A DNA stretch of 7,931 bases from an uncultured Bacillota bacterium (GCA_905200435.1 CAJKKJ010000030.1:1-7931); one strand, 5' to 3'; shown: positions 1 to 6,864, counted from the stretch's first letter. The notes: generated by a model not told the origin, from the letters alone. Program-made: numbers and translations.

Positions 1-638
1 TTCATTCCCCATCTATGCATACCAAATCTGCCACACCACCAGAAACCTAATGTACCATCAGTCTTTTCAAATGTTTCTAATTCTAAAATATCAGAGCCAA
101 TTTTATTTGCTTCTTCATAAGCGATTTTTCTAGTATACCCCATTCTTGAAAAATATACAACTAAAACGTCATTATTTTTGCCTATATTACTATATTTTTT
201 TAAATCAAATTCAAAATGTTCTTGGCTATAGAAAATATAAGCCATATAACCTGTTAATAATTGTAAAATACCAATTATAAAAAATGATGTTGATAATATA
301 TTCAAAGGAAAAATGATAAATTGGATTGTTATCCATAACATTAAAGTAAAACCAAATATTGTCCCAAGTATTAAGCCACTTTTCTTATTTTTAATAATTA
401 AATATGATGCTATCAAATTTGACATTCCATTAACAATTATTAATGCAATACCCGAAAAAATATAATTTTGAAATAAAATACTACTAAAAGGTAAAACTTT
501 AAAATATGGAAGTAAATTATTCATCCCAAGTAATTTTCCAGTTGGATCAACCAACATCAATATACCACCATAAAAAGCTCCAAATCCTACAAAAAGGCAC
601 CAAAAAAGGAGAAATATTTTTGTTTTTTTATATCTCAT
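1..638 (-). CDS. Membrane-anchored flavodoxin-domain protein (C-terminus cut by window edge)
   Basis: This is an open frame of 212 codons from an ATG at 638 to the left edge, where it continues out of the window. Residues 1-140 are very hydrophobic, with about four membrane segments (roughly 8-28, 55-80, 87-110 and 115-137). A short charged linker follows, then the start of a flavodoxin-like domain at about 157: DVLVVYFSRMGYTRKIA. In flavodoxins this strand-loop-helix binds the FMN phosphate (consensus S/T-x-T-G-x-T). Here it reads S164-R-M166-G-Y-T169, with Met in place of the usual third Thr. A GFWWCGRFGMHRWG stretch follows at about 198. The ATG overlaps the TGA of the upstream small gene (ATGA) and has a strong Shine-Dalgarno, GGGGAGG, 9 nt upstream, so translation is probably coupled. 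I infer a membrane-tethered flavin electron carrier or reductase. The substrate is unknown. Confidence 0.78.
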   Translation of the reverse strand, partial: MRYKKTKIFLLFWCLFVGFGAFYGGILMLVDPTGKLLGMNNLLPYFKVLPFSSILFQNYIFSGIALIIVNGMSNLIASYLIIKNKKSGLILGTIFGFTLMLWITIQFIIFPLNILSTSFFIIGILQLLTGYMAYIFYSQEHFEFDLKKYSNIGKNNDVLVVYFSRMGYTRKIAYEEANKIGSDILELETFEKTDGTLGFWWCGRFGMHRWGM

Positions 639-850
639 TTTGTTTTTCCTCCCCTTTTAAATATTACTTTCTTATCTTTCATAGATATTTTAACAACTTC
701 ATATCCAAAAGAAGATAATTCCTTTTTATATTTCAAAAAAGAATGATCGATATCAAATCCTAATATATTTCTTATTTCATCAAAAGATAATTCATAACTA
801 TCTAAATTGTTATTTTTTAAATAATTCCAAAGTTCTAAATACTTACTCAT
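635..850 (-). CDS. Small DUF7662-like hypothetical protein (71 aa)
   Basis: This small soluble protein begins MSKYLELWNYLKNN. It continues with LSFDEIRNILGF and ends in EVVKISMKDKKVIFKR. From memory, that order (a 'YL.LW.YLK' start, an 'L.F.EIE.ILGF' helix and a closing 'V..I....K.V.F.R' strand) resembles the small DUF7662 family, but it lacks the tryptophan-rich middle, so it would be a compact or divergent member. I did not verify this by search. I chose the ATG at 850 because AAGGG lies 5 nt upstream of it. The in-frame GTG at 856 lacks a ribosome binding site and would add only two residues. A promoter lies just upstream, and the TGA stop overlaps the ATG of the membrane-flavodoxin gene. 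The two genes therefore form a coupled unit. Function unknown. Confidence 0.72.
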   Translation of the reverse strand: MSKYLELWNYLKNNNLDSYELSFDEIRNILGFDIDHSFLKYKKELSSFGYEVVKISMKDKKVIFKRGGKTK

Positions 851-872
851 ATACACCCTTACTCATAACAAT

Positions 873-881
873 ATTATAGCA
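873..881 (-). promoter_or_regulatory. Extended -10 promoter for the small DUF gene and flavodoxin gene
   Basis: On the minus strand the sequence reads TGCTATAAT: a perfect TATAAT (873-878) with the extended -10 TG one base upstream. There is no good -35 at 17 bp, as is common for extended -10 promoters. The predicted start near 866 gives a leader of about 16 nt before the ATG at 850. The spacer coincides with the T-tract of the preceding gene's terminator, so one operon ends exactly where the next begins. Confidence 0.6.
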
Positions 882-882
882 C

Positions 883-915
883 AAAAAAAGCAGAATTTAT
901 CAGTTAAATTCATGC
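883..915 (-). terminator. Intrinsic terminator after prdX-like gene
   Basis: The minus-strand RNA has a perfect 7-bp stem, GAATTTA / TAAATTC, around a 5-nt ACTGA loop. Three more pairs (GCA/TGC) extend it across a single bulged base, and seven Ts (plus-strand A 883-889) follow. The stem begins at the last base of the prdX stop codon. This closes the leftward operon. Confidence 0.72.
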
Positions 916-1391
916 TATTTCATAACATATACATCATTTCCATGTTTCTTAATTATATCAATTAAATCACTTGTTTTCATCCAAACAGTAGCCGTATTAT
1001 CATTTGGATGGACACCTATGATACCATCAAAATAACAATCAATAAAAAGTTTAACTATTCTTTTATCATCATTTAATAATCCTAATGGTGTTACTGCACC
1101 GGGATATAAATTTAATATTTCCTTTAGTTCATCTGATGAAGCAAAAGTAAGTGGTCTCGTATTATATTCCTTTCTAAAAGCTTTTAAATCTATCCTTTTA
1201 TCACCTTTAATTGTAATTAAATAATAATTTTGTTTTTTATCATCACGAACAAAAATATTTTTAGCATCGACACCATTATATGGAAAATCAATATTTTTTA
1301 AATCATCCATATTATATACTGCTTTATGCTCAGTAACTTCAAACCATATATTTTTTTCTTTTAAATAATTATATATTTCTTGTTTATTCAT
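915..1391 (-). CDS. prdX: PrdX/ProXp-ala-type aminoacyl-tRNA deacylase (YbaK superfamily)
   Basis: The 158-residue protein is a free-standing relative of the editing (INS/YbaK) domain of prolyl-tRNA synthetase. Family members hydrolyse mischarged tRNA, typically Ala-tRNA(Pro), in the cytoplasm. Visible signatures are an N-terminal helix followed by FEVTEHKAVY, VDAKNIFVRD with Lys44 in the position of the conserved catalytic lysine of YbaK, then YLITIKGDKRIDLKAF, GAVTPLGLLND (98-108), and GVHPNDNTATVW (126-137). These are all characteristic of the 'prolyl-tRNA synthetase associated domain' group, and the length is normal for a stand-alone enzyme. The gene begins 3 nt after the stop of the serpin-like gene without an obvious Shine-Dalgarno, so it probably depends on translational coupling. 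It is the last gene of its operon and an intrinsic terminator follows at once. Substrate specificity cannot be decided from sequence alone. Confidence 0.9.
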   Translation of the reverse strand: MNKQEIYNYLKEKNIWFEVTEHKAVYNMDDLKNIDFPYNGVDAKNIFVRDDKKQNYYLITIKGDKRIDLKAFRKEYNTRPLTFASSDELKEILNLYPGAVTPLGLLNDDKRIVKLFIDCYFDGIIGVHPNDNTATVWMKTSDLIDIIKKHGNDVYVMK

Positions 1392-1394
1392 ATT

Positions 1395-2387
1395 TTATTT
1401 CTGAAACTTCGTAATATCATTTATTTTAAGTGCTAGATAAGGTTTTTCCTTATCAATTTCTTTAACAAATATCACAAAAGTATCATTAACCTCAAACTTC
1501 CTAAATTCTTCATGAATTAATGACATCATTTTAATTCCAATAGTTGCTTCACTTTTAATTGTTCCACCCTTTTCATCAAGTGCAAATTTTATAGTCTGAA
1601 TTGCATTTTCAATAATAATTTCATTACCATCATATGCTCTAAATGGTTTATTTTCTAGCTCTGCAAATTCTTTTAAAACATCTAATTCAATAATTGGTGC
1701 TTTAAATTTATCATTTTCTTCAAAACACCTATTTCCCAAATACTTTTTACTTTTTTCGATCATATATTCGTATACTTCCTTAAAAGTATTACCATTAGGT
1801 TTCTTATAAAATATCACTTCATCATTTGTTTTTGTTATTAATTTAATAGCGAATTCATTTTCATTATCATAAAATAATACTTCTATTTGGTTTCTTACTT
1901 CTTCATTTGCATTAGCACTAATACCAAAATATTTTATATTTTTATACTTACCAAAATAATCATTTTTTAAAATATCAAATTTATTTTTATATTCAAATTT
2001 TCTATATAACATTGTGTAAAAAAAATATCTTTTAATACTACTATCTAAATTATTTTTATCCCAAGAAATATAATCTAATATATCACTTTTTTGATTAAAT
2101 TTTTTCTTAATTTCATTTTCAATTTGTTTTTTTAATTCTAAAGTTTTAGGTCCATAAATTTTATAGTAATATTCATTAGAAAGCATATTTTCTTTAAAAG
2201 ATTCTTTATTTAAATTCTTGACAATTTCTATCTCTGGATTAAATACTATATCACCTTTAACAAGTGTATTTTTCATATCATTCCAAACAAGATTAAATGT
2301 ACAACACCAACAAGTATCATTCGAAATTTTGTCTTCTAAAGTTGGTACAATAGCTACATCAGAATCAATTTTATTAAACTCAAACAT
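1395..2387 (-). CDS. Divergent serpin-like protein, no signal peptide
   Basis: This 330-aa protein is a probable member of the serpin superfamily (usual length 370-400). Supporting stretches appear in serpin order. NQKSDILDYIS (98-108) corresponds to 'NGKIKDLI'. LDSSIKRYFFYTMLYRKFEY (114-133) corresponds to 'LDS.TRLVLVNA.YFKG.W', with the F.....DYF downstream. FKAPIIELDVLKEF (228-241) corresponds to the 'P.F.I....L...L' strand. IQTIKFALDEKGGTIKSEAT (263-282) corresponds to the hinge 'H.A.IEV.E.GTEAAAAT'. FEVNDTFVIFV (298-308) and PYLALKINDITKF (316-328) correspond to the closing 'F.ADHPFLFFI' and 'ILFMGRV..P' strands. The hinge-to-FEVNDTF distance matches a normal reactive loop. The hinge has I-K-S-E where inhibitory serpins carry small alanines, so inhibition by loop insertion is doubtful. 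There is no signal peptide, and a CWCC cluster (C26, C28, C29) sits near the N-terminus. A GGAGG lies 9 nt before the ATG. The gene sits between a coiled-coil gene and prdX in one operon. Confidence 0.68.
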   Translation of the reverse strand: MFEFNKIDSDVAIVPTLEDKISNDTCWCCTFNLVWNDMKNTLVKGDIVFNPEIEIVKNLNKESFKENMLSNEYYYKIYGPKTLELKKQIENEIKKKFNQKSDILDYISWDKNNLDSSIKRYFFYTMLYRKFEYKNKFDILKNDYFGKYKNIKYFGISANANEEVRNQIEVLFYDNENEFAIKLITKTNDEVIFYKKPNGNTFKEVYEYMIEKSKKYLGNRCFEENDKFKAPIIELDVLKEFAELENKPFRAYDGNEIIIENAIQTIKFALDEKGGTIKSEATIGIKMMSLIHEEFRKFEVNDTFVIFVKEIDKEKPYLALKINDITKFQK

Positions 2388-2405
2388 TTTAAATTTCCTC
2401 CATAT

Positions 2406-3788
2406 TTAACTACTTTTAAGTTTCAATACTTTTTGTTCTTTTTTATTAAGCTCTTGTTTATATTCATTGATTAGTTTATTTTTTTCTTCTAATTTTTCAA
2501 GTGCTGAATCAATTTTATGTAAATATTCATCATAATCATCAAGTATATCCTTATGTTCTTCGAATTTTTTAATAAAATCTTTTTTCAATTCTTTAACATC
2601 TGAAATACTATCATCCAAATATTTTATGATCAAATCCATATTCTTCTTGTTATCATATATAATTTTAATATAGCTACTAACAATATCTTTTGTTATTATC
2701 TCTCTTTTAATATCAGGATTAAATAATTTTCTAGCTGTTTCAGTTAAATTTTTAAGTATTATAGCTTGAAACAATAATCTAAAACCAGGAAATACAGGCA
2801 TTAGGTTTGTGCAGATACTAATGTTTAATATATTTGTCAAAAGTGAACTACTTGAACGAAAAAGTTTTATATCACTTAATTTATAATTTAAATAAAAAAT
2901 ATCATCATCTAACTTACTCAAAAATTCATCTTGTTCTTTTACATTGTAACTTATTTTTTTGTATCCTTCATCAATCAAAGCAATTTTTTCTTTTTCTTTT
3001 AAATATTCTTCATCTCTTTTTTCATTATATTTTCTAACTTCCAAAACTTTTTTATCAGCTTTTATACATTTATCAGTAGCTTCAATTATAACATCAAGTT
3101 TCTTACCTTCTTCTTTACAATGTAAAACTAAATCTTCAATTTCTTCGTTAGTTTTATAAGTTTTAAAGTCTTCTATACTATTAATAAGCAAAGTATTTTT
3201 TAAATTAGCATATCCTTTAAAATCATAGTAATCACTTATTACTTCATAATGTTCTTTAATAACACCTAACCTACTTTTAATTTTTGCAAGTTTTTCTTCA
3301 TATTCTTTGATATATTCATTCTTTTTACATTTTTTAATTTTTTCTTCTATATCACCAAGTTCATCATTAATTTTATTAACTTCTTTTTTATCTTTTTCAA
3401 TTAATTTATTTAATTCATTTTTGATATTTTTTTCATTAATATCTTCTACTTTTAATTCAAACTTACGATTTTTCTTGATATCTCTTTCTAGTTGTTTTAA
3501 AACTTCTTCTTCAAGTTTTGCTCTTACGACTATCTCATCCTTTTTATCAATTTCGATTAAATTATCTTTTTTTCTAATTTCAATTGGACTAAGTTCTAAT
3601 TTATCAGTTTTTTCTCCCTTTAATTTATATTTTTTATTCTTTTTTTCGACATCTACTTTTGAAACTAATTCATCTTTTAAATTAAGTGTAGTATATACAT
3701 TATTCTGATATTTTTGAATAATTATATCATCCTTTTTAATTTTTTTATTTCTTAAATGTCTAAAAAAATCATTACCAATATTAGCCAT
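2406..3788 (-). CDS. Large Lys/Glu-rich coiled-coil protein with central hydrophobic segment, unknown function
   Basis: I do not recognise this 460-aa protein. It is extremely rich in Lys, Glu, Asp and Ile. Residues about 1-110 look like a charged globular or beta part (VYTTLNLKDELVSKVDVEKK, then KLELSPIEIRKKDNLIEI). Residues about 115-180 and 215-305 have heptad-like coiled-coil character. A serine run (SSSS, 312-315) opens the only hydrophobic region (about 315-347, with ICTNLMPVFPGFRLLFQAII), which could be a membrane-inserting hairpin or a buried helix. Residues about 365-460 are again predicted coiled coil, ending KKEQKVLKLKSS. There is no signal peptide. The ATG lies inside the end of lepB (8-bp overlap, ATGGCTAA) with GGTGAT about 6 nt upstream, so the two are translationally coupled. 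The serpin-like gene follows 18 nt after its stop with a good Shine-Dalgarno. A structural or scaffold role is possible, but this is only inference. Confidence 0.75.
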   Translation of the reverse strand: MANIGNDFFRHLRNKKIKKDDIIIQKYQNNVYTTLNLKDELVSKVDVEKKNKKYKLKGEKTDKLELSPIEIRKKDNLIEIDKKDEIVVRAKLEEEVLKQLERDIKKNRKFELKVEDINEKNIKNELNKLIEKDKKEVNKINDELGDIEEKIKKCKKNEYIKEYEEKLAKIKSRLGVIKEHYEVISDYYDFKGYANLKNTLLINSIEDFKTYKTNEEIEDLVLHCKEEGKKLDVIIEATDKCIKADKKVLEVRKYNEKRDEEYLKEKEKIALIDEGYKKISYNVKEQDEFLSKLDDDIFYLNYKLSDIKLFRSSSSLLTNILNISICTNLMPVFPGFRLLFQAIILKNLTETARKLFNPDIKREIITKDIVSSYIKIIYDNKKNMDLIIKYLDDSISDVKELKKDFIKKFEEHKDILDDYDEYLHKIDSALEKLEEKNKLINEYKQELNKKEQKVLKLKSS

Positions 3789-4278
3789 TCAAATCACCAA
3801 ATTTATTAAATGGCCAAATTCTATATATTGCCTTACCTTGAATCTTCTTTTTATTAATAGGACCTAATAATCTACTATCTTTAGATACTATTCTATTATC
3901 TCCTAAGACAAAATAAGAATCTTCTGGAATTACATCAAGATCAAATTTATCCAAACTAAAATCACCTGTATACGAAGATGCATATTTATCTTCAATAGCT
4001 TCACCATTAATATAAATAACTCCTTCAACAATTTTTACACTTTCACCAGGCATACCAATTATTCTTTTAATTATTCTTTCATTATTTTCTTTTATAACAA
4101 CAATATCATACCTTTTATATTTTTTATCGATTTTTTCAAGTAATAATATTTCTCCTTCTTTTAATGTTTTATCCATTGATGATCCAACTACTCTAACAGG
4201 TGTGATTATAAAAGTTCTAACAAGTACAACTACTAAAATAATAATAACATAAGATAAAATATCATTTTTCTTTTCCAT
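3781..4278 (-). CDS. lepB: Type I signal peptidase
   Basis: This 165-aa enzyme is an S26-family signal peptidase, which removes signal peptides from exported proteins on the outer face of the cytoplasmic membrane. It has one N-terminal membrane anchor (about 9-26, very rich in Ile/Val). The catalytic serine is S34 in VVGSSMDKTL (box B). The general-base lysine is K71 in IIKRIIGMPGE (box D). The GDNR..SKDSR signature is at 126-136 (box E), followed by GPINKKKIQGKAIYRIWPF. The size fits the short Gram-positive SipS-type enzymes. An AGGAGG precedes the ATG by about 6 nt. It follows rplS, an arrangement common in Bacillota, and a hairpin lies in the 48-nt gap. Its last codons contain the start of the coiled-coil gene. 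All key residues are present, so I expect it to be active. Confidence 0.95.
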   Translation of the reverse strand: MEKKNDILSYVIIILVVVLVRTFIITPVRVVGSSMDKTLKEGEILLLEKIDKKYKRYDIVVIKENNERIIKRIIGMPGESVKIVEGVIYINGEAIEDKYASSYTGDFSLDKFDLDVIPEDSYFVLGDNRIVSKDSRLLGPINKKKIQGKAIYRIWPFNKFGDLNG

Positions 4279-4297
4279 TTTGTCCTCCTACTAAAAT

Positions 4298-4325
4298 AGA
4301 GTATGACGCAGCATACTCTTTTTTT
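4298..4325. terminator. Hairpin between rplS and lepB, possibly a bidirectional or partial terminator
   Basis: This is a perfect 8-bp inverted repeat, AGAGTATG / CATACTCT, around a 6-nt loop (4306-4311). It lies directly after the rplS stop codon. On the plus strand seven Ts follow the stem (4319-4325), a textbook terminator. On the minus strand, the direction of transcription of rplS, the A-run precedes the stem and only TATTTTAG follows. In the gene direction it may therefore act as a weak terminator or RNA-stability element that lowers lepB relative to rplS, while blocking antisense transcription into rplS. Confidence 0.6.
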
Positions 4326-4326
4326 A

Positions 4327-4665
4327 CTAATTTCTTTCTTTAATTTTTGGTTGTTTAGTCATGTCTCTTAAGTAATTTAATTTTGCACGTCTTACTTTAC
4401 CTTTACGAACAACTGTAACTTTATCAATTATTGGTGAATTAACTGGGAATGTTCTTTCAACCCCAACACCACCAGATGTTTTTCTTACAACGAAGTTACG
4501 ACCAATTCCACGATTCTTAATAGCAATTACAATACCTTCGAAATCTTGTACACGTTCTTTTCCACGTTCAACGATTTTAACACCTACTACTACTGTATCA
4601 CCAACACGGAATTCAGGAATATCAGTTCTGATTTGACTTTTTGTTATTTTTTCGATCAAATTCAC
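4327..4665 (-). CDS. rplS: 50S ribosomal protein L19
   Basis: This 112-aa protein is bL19, a component of the 50S subunit at the interface with the 30S subunit. The whole length matches the family: [20 protein letters not shown] at the N-terminus, [51 protein letters not shown], and [17 protein letters not shown] at the C-terminus (usual length about 114-116). The start codon is GTG at 4665 rather than ATG. It is supported by AAGGAG 9 nt upstream and by alignment of the first residues with other L19 proteins. A well-formed promoter lies between folD and this gene, so rplS can be transcribed independently of glyA-folD. lepB follows after a hairpin. Confidence 0.97.
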   Translation of the reverse strand: MNLIEKITKSQIRTDIPEFRVGDTVVVGVKIVERGKERVQDFEGIVIAIKNRGIGRNFVVRKTSGGVGVERTFPVNSPIIDKVTVVRKGKVRRAKLNYLRDMTKQPKIKERN

Positions 4666-4679
4666 GATTTCACTCTCCT

Positions 4680-4727
4680 TAAATTATATTTAATCATATA
4701 TATAAAATTATATAAAGCGGATTACTT
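4680..4727 (-). promoter_or_regulatory. rplS 5' leader, possible L19 autoregulatory leader (tentative)
   Basis: The predicted transcript has a leader of about 60 nt before the GTG. It is nearly all A/T except for a patch, GTAATCCGCTTT (minus strand, about 4715-4727), followed by AT-rich sequence able to form only weak hairpins. Short L19 leader RNAs are known upstream of rplS in low-GC Gram-positives, and a CCGCT patch is the only feature here that might correspond. I cannot confirm the structure by eye. Confidence 0.25.
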
Positions 4728-4732
4728 GTTTA

Positions 4733-4761
4733 ATTCTATCATAGTAATTCTTAAAAATCAA
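4733..4761 (-). promoter_or_regulatory. Sigma-A-type promoter of rplS
   Basis: On the minus strand there is TTGATT (-35, 4756-4761), a 17-bp spacer, and TAGAAT (-10, 4733-4738), with TG in the extended -10 position (TGATAGAAT). The predicted start is near 4726. It begins only 6 nt after the folD stop and I see no terminator after folD. rplS is therefore probably transcribed both from this promoter and by readthrough. Confidence 0.7.
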
Positions 4762-4767
4762 GTTAAT

Positions 4768-5613
4768 TTATATCTTTTTTTCTTTTTTTAGAGTTTTAAT
4801 GGTAGTTTCTACTAAATTGTTATATAACATAGCAACCGTCATTGCACCAACACCACCAGGTACTGGTGTTATATATGATGCTTTTTTAGAAACATTTTCA
4901 AAATCAACATCACCGCACAAACCTGTTTCTAGTCTATTTATTCCAACATCAATTACAACAGCACCTTCTTTTACCATATCAGCATTTATTAATTTGGGCT
5001 TTCCAACAGCAACCACTAATATATCAGCATCTAAAGTAAAATGTTTTAAATCAACTGTTTTAGAATGACAACATGTAACTGTAGCATTTTCCATTAGAAA
5101 TAAATTTATAAGTGGTTTGCCAACTAAATTACTACGTCCTACTATTACAACTTTTTTACCTTCTATTTCAATATTGTAATATTTTAATAATTTAATAACG
5201 CCATGTGGTGTACAAGATATCAATCCCGGCTTAGAACAAGCTAGTTTACCAGCATTTATTTCTGTTAAACCATCCACATCTTTAGATGGAATAATAGTAT
5301 TTAAAACTGCATATTCATCTATATGTTTAGGAAGTGGTAACTGAACAATCATCCCATTTACACTTTCATCTTGATTTAAACTATTTATTAAATTTATTAG
5401 TTCTGATGTAGTAATATTTTCATCCAATTTTTCATGAACACATATTGCACCAATAGCATCAGCACATTTAATTTTTTGTTTAATATAAACATTACTTGCT
5501 TCATTATTACCAACTTGTATTACCACTAATTTAGGTTTTATTTTATATGTTTCTATTTGTTTTTTTAATGTATTTTTTAATTCTGTACTTACTAATTTTC
5601 CATCTATTATCAT
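4768..5613 (-). CDS. folD: Bifunctional methylenetetrahydrofolate dehydrogenase / methenyltetrahydrofolate cyclohydrolase
   Basis: The 281-aa cytoplasmic enzyme oxidises 5,10-methylene-THF with NADP+ (or NAD+) and hydrolyses the methenyl product to 10-formyl-THF, the donor for purine and fMet-tRNA synthesis. Visible motifs are ASNVYIKQKIKCADAIG, with Tyr43 and Lys47 as the active-site pair; GMIVQLPLP (87-95); PSKDVDGL (109-116); the Rossmann segment VVIVGRSNLVGKPL (155-168); VIDVGINR (220-227); and the C-terminal PVPGGVGAMTVAML (250-263). The length is normal (about 280-290). AGGTGA, overlapping the TAG stop of glyA, is the ribosome binding site, with 8 nt between the two genes. The genes are thus co-transcribed, and GlyA supplies the FolD substrate. 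Confidence 0.97.
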   Translation of the reverse strand: MIIDGKLVSTELKNTLKKQIETYKIKPKLVVIQVGNNEASNVYIKQKIKCADAIGAICVHEKLDENITTSELINLINSLNQDESVNGMIVQLPLPKHIDEYAVLNTIIPSKDVDGLTEINAGKLACSKPGLISCTPHGVIKLLKYYNIEIEGKKVVIVGRSNLVGKPLINLFLMENATVTCCHSKTVDLKHFTLDADILVVAVGKPKLINADMVKEGAVVIDVGINRLETGLCGDVDFENVSKKASYITPVPGGVGAMTVAMLYNNLVETTIKTLKKEKKI

Positions 5614-5621
5614 ATTATCAC

Positions 5622-6833
5622 CTAAAATCTATCTGTTAATTCAATTACTCTTTTCTTTAATTCTTTTAATTTTTTAGAGTCATTTCTATTTTTTAATGCT
5701 TCTGAAATGATTTCCCCAACTTCTTCAAATTCTTTTTCATTAAATCCTCTTGTTGTCATAGCTGGACTTCCTAGTCTTATACCACTTGTTTTAAATGGTG
5801 ATTCTGTGTCATTAGGAATAGTATTTTTATTACATGTTATATTGATTGAATCAAGTATTTTTTCTGCTTCTTTTCCTGTTATTCCTAAACTAGATTTTAT
5901 ATCAACTAGTATTAAGTGATTATCTGTTCCACCACTTACTATTCTAAAACCTTCTTTTTCAAGTTTTTTTGCAAGCATTTTTATATTTTTTAATACTCTT
6001 TTTTGATAATCTTTAAATTCTGGTTGTAAAGCTTCATAAAAACATTCAGCTTTTGCGCCTATTACATGCATTAATGGTCCACCTTGAATACCAGGGAATA
6101 TTATTTTATCTATTTTTTTAGCAATTTCTTCGTTGTTTGTTAATATCATTCCACCACGTGGTCCTCTTAATGTTTTATGAGTTGTCGTTGTTACTACATC
6201 AGCATATGGAAATGGTGATGGATGTAAACCAGTTGCAACTAAACCAGCAATATGTGCCATATCAACCATTAAGTAAGCTCCACAACTATCAGCAGCTTCT
6301 CTAAACTTTTTAAAATCTATTGTTCTTGAATACGCACTAGCACCAGCAATGATCATTTTTGGTTTTTCTTTTCGCGCTAATTCTATTATGGCATCATAAT
6401 CAAGCATTTCTGTTTTTGGATCAAGTCCATATGATACACTTTCATATTCTATTCCACTAAAGTTTATTTTATATCCATGAGTTAAATGTCCACCTTCACT
6501 TAATGCCATTCCCATTACTTTATCACCTGGATTTAGTAAAGCCTTATATACTGCCATATTTGCAGATGATCCACTATGTGGTTGTACATTCGCGAATTTA
6601 CAATTGAACAATTTTGTAGCATATTCTATTGCCTTATTCTCAAATACATCAATATATTCACATCCTCCATAATATCTTTTTCCAGGATATCCTTCAGCAT
6701 ATTTATTTGTTAATATACTTCCTTGTAATTTTAATATATCTTTTGATACAAAATTTTCAGATGCAATTAATTCTATATTATGTTTTTGTCTTTTCTTTTC
6801 ATCATTTAATGCCTTTAATAATATTTTATCCAT
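5622..6833 (-). CDS. glyA: Serine hydroxymethyltransferase
   Basis: The 403-aa PLP enzyme interconverts serine + THF with glycine + 5,10-methylene-THF. Motifs are [11 protein letters not shown] (20-30), [15 protein letters not shown] (43-57), [15 protein letters not shown] (82-96), GGHLTHG (114-120), [11 protein letters not shown] (190-200, with Asp191 contacting the PLP pyridine nitrogen), [14 protein letters not shown] (215-228, with Lys220 forming the Schiff base), and [10 protein letters not shown] near the C-terminus. It is slightly shorter than the usual 410-417. The ATG at 6833 is the natural N-terminus, matching the family spacing to IELIASENF. There is no good Shine-Dalgarno upstream (only AAGAG 3 nt away). 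A TATAAT ends 11 nt before the ATG, so the leader may be extremely short. folD follows in the same operon. Confidence 0.97.
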   Translation of the reverse strand: MDKILLKALNDEKKRQKHNIELIASENFVSKDILKLQGSILTNKYAEGYPGKRYYGGCEYIDVFENKAIEYATKLFNCKFANVQPHSGSSANMAVYKALLNPGDKVMGMALSEGGHLTHGYKINFSGIEYESVSYGLDPKTEMLDYDAIIELARKEKPKMIIAGASAYSRTIDFKKFREAADSCGAYLMVDMAHIAGLVATGLHPSPFPYADVVTTTTHKTLRGPRGGMILTNNEEIAKKIDKIIFPGIQGGPLMHVIGAKAECFYEALQPEFKDYQKRVLKNIKMLAKKLEKEGFRIVSGGTDNHLILVDIKSSLGITGKEAEKILDSINITCNKNTIPNDTESPFKTSGIRLGSPAMTTRGFNEKEFEEVGEIISEALKNRNDSKKLKELKKRVIELTDRF

Positions 6834-6844
6834 TACTCTTTTTA

Positions 6845-6850
6845 ATTATA
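6845..6850 (-). promoter_or_regulatory. Candidate -10 element of glyA-folD
   Basis: There is a perfect TATAAT on the minus strand, preceded by GTG. The region 17 bp upstream is a pyrimidine-rich tract (the T-run of the previous terminator) without a clear -35. The predicted start near 6838 leaves about 5 nt before the glyA ATG. In such AT-rich DNA a chance TATAAT is possible, but no other promoter fits into the 46-nt gap. Confidence 0.4.
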
Positions 6851-6864
6851 CACTAAAATAAAAG

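Noticed and set aside
506..718. Plus-strand 70-aa ORF
   Set aside because: It is antisense to the flavodoxin and small DUF genes. It has low-complexity Phe/Tyr/Ile composition and no ribosome binding site.
3307..3708. Plus-strand 133-aa ORF rich in Ser, Phe and Leu
   Set aside because: It is the complement of the Lys/Glu-rich coiled-coil gene. The composition is exactly what antisense reading of AAA/GAA-rich codons gives.
4799..5068. Plus-strand 89-aa ORF
   Set aside because: It is antisense to well-conserved folD, without a ribosome binding site.
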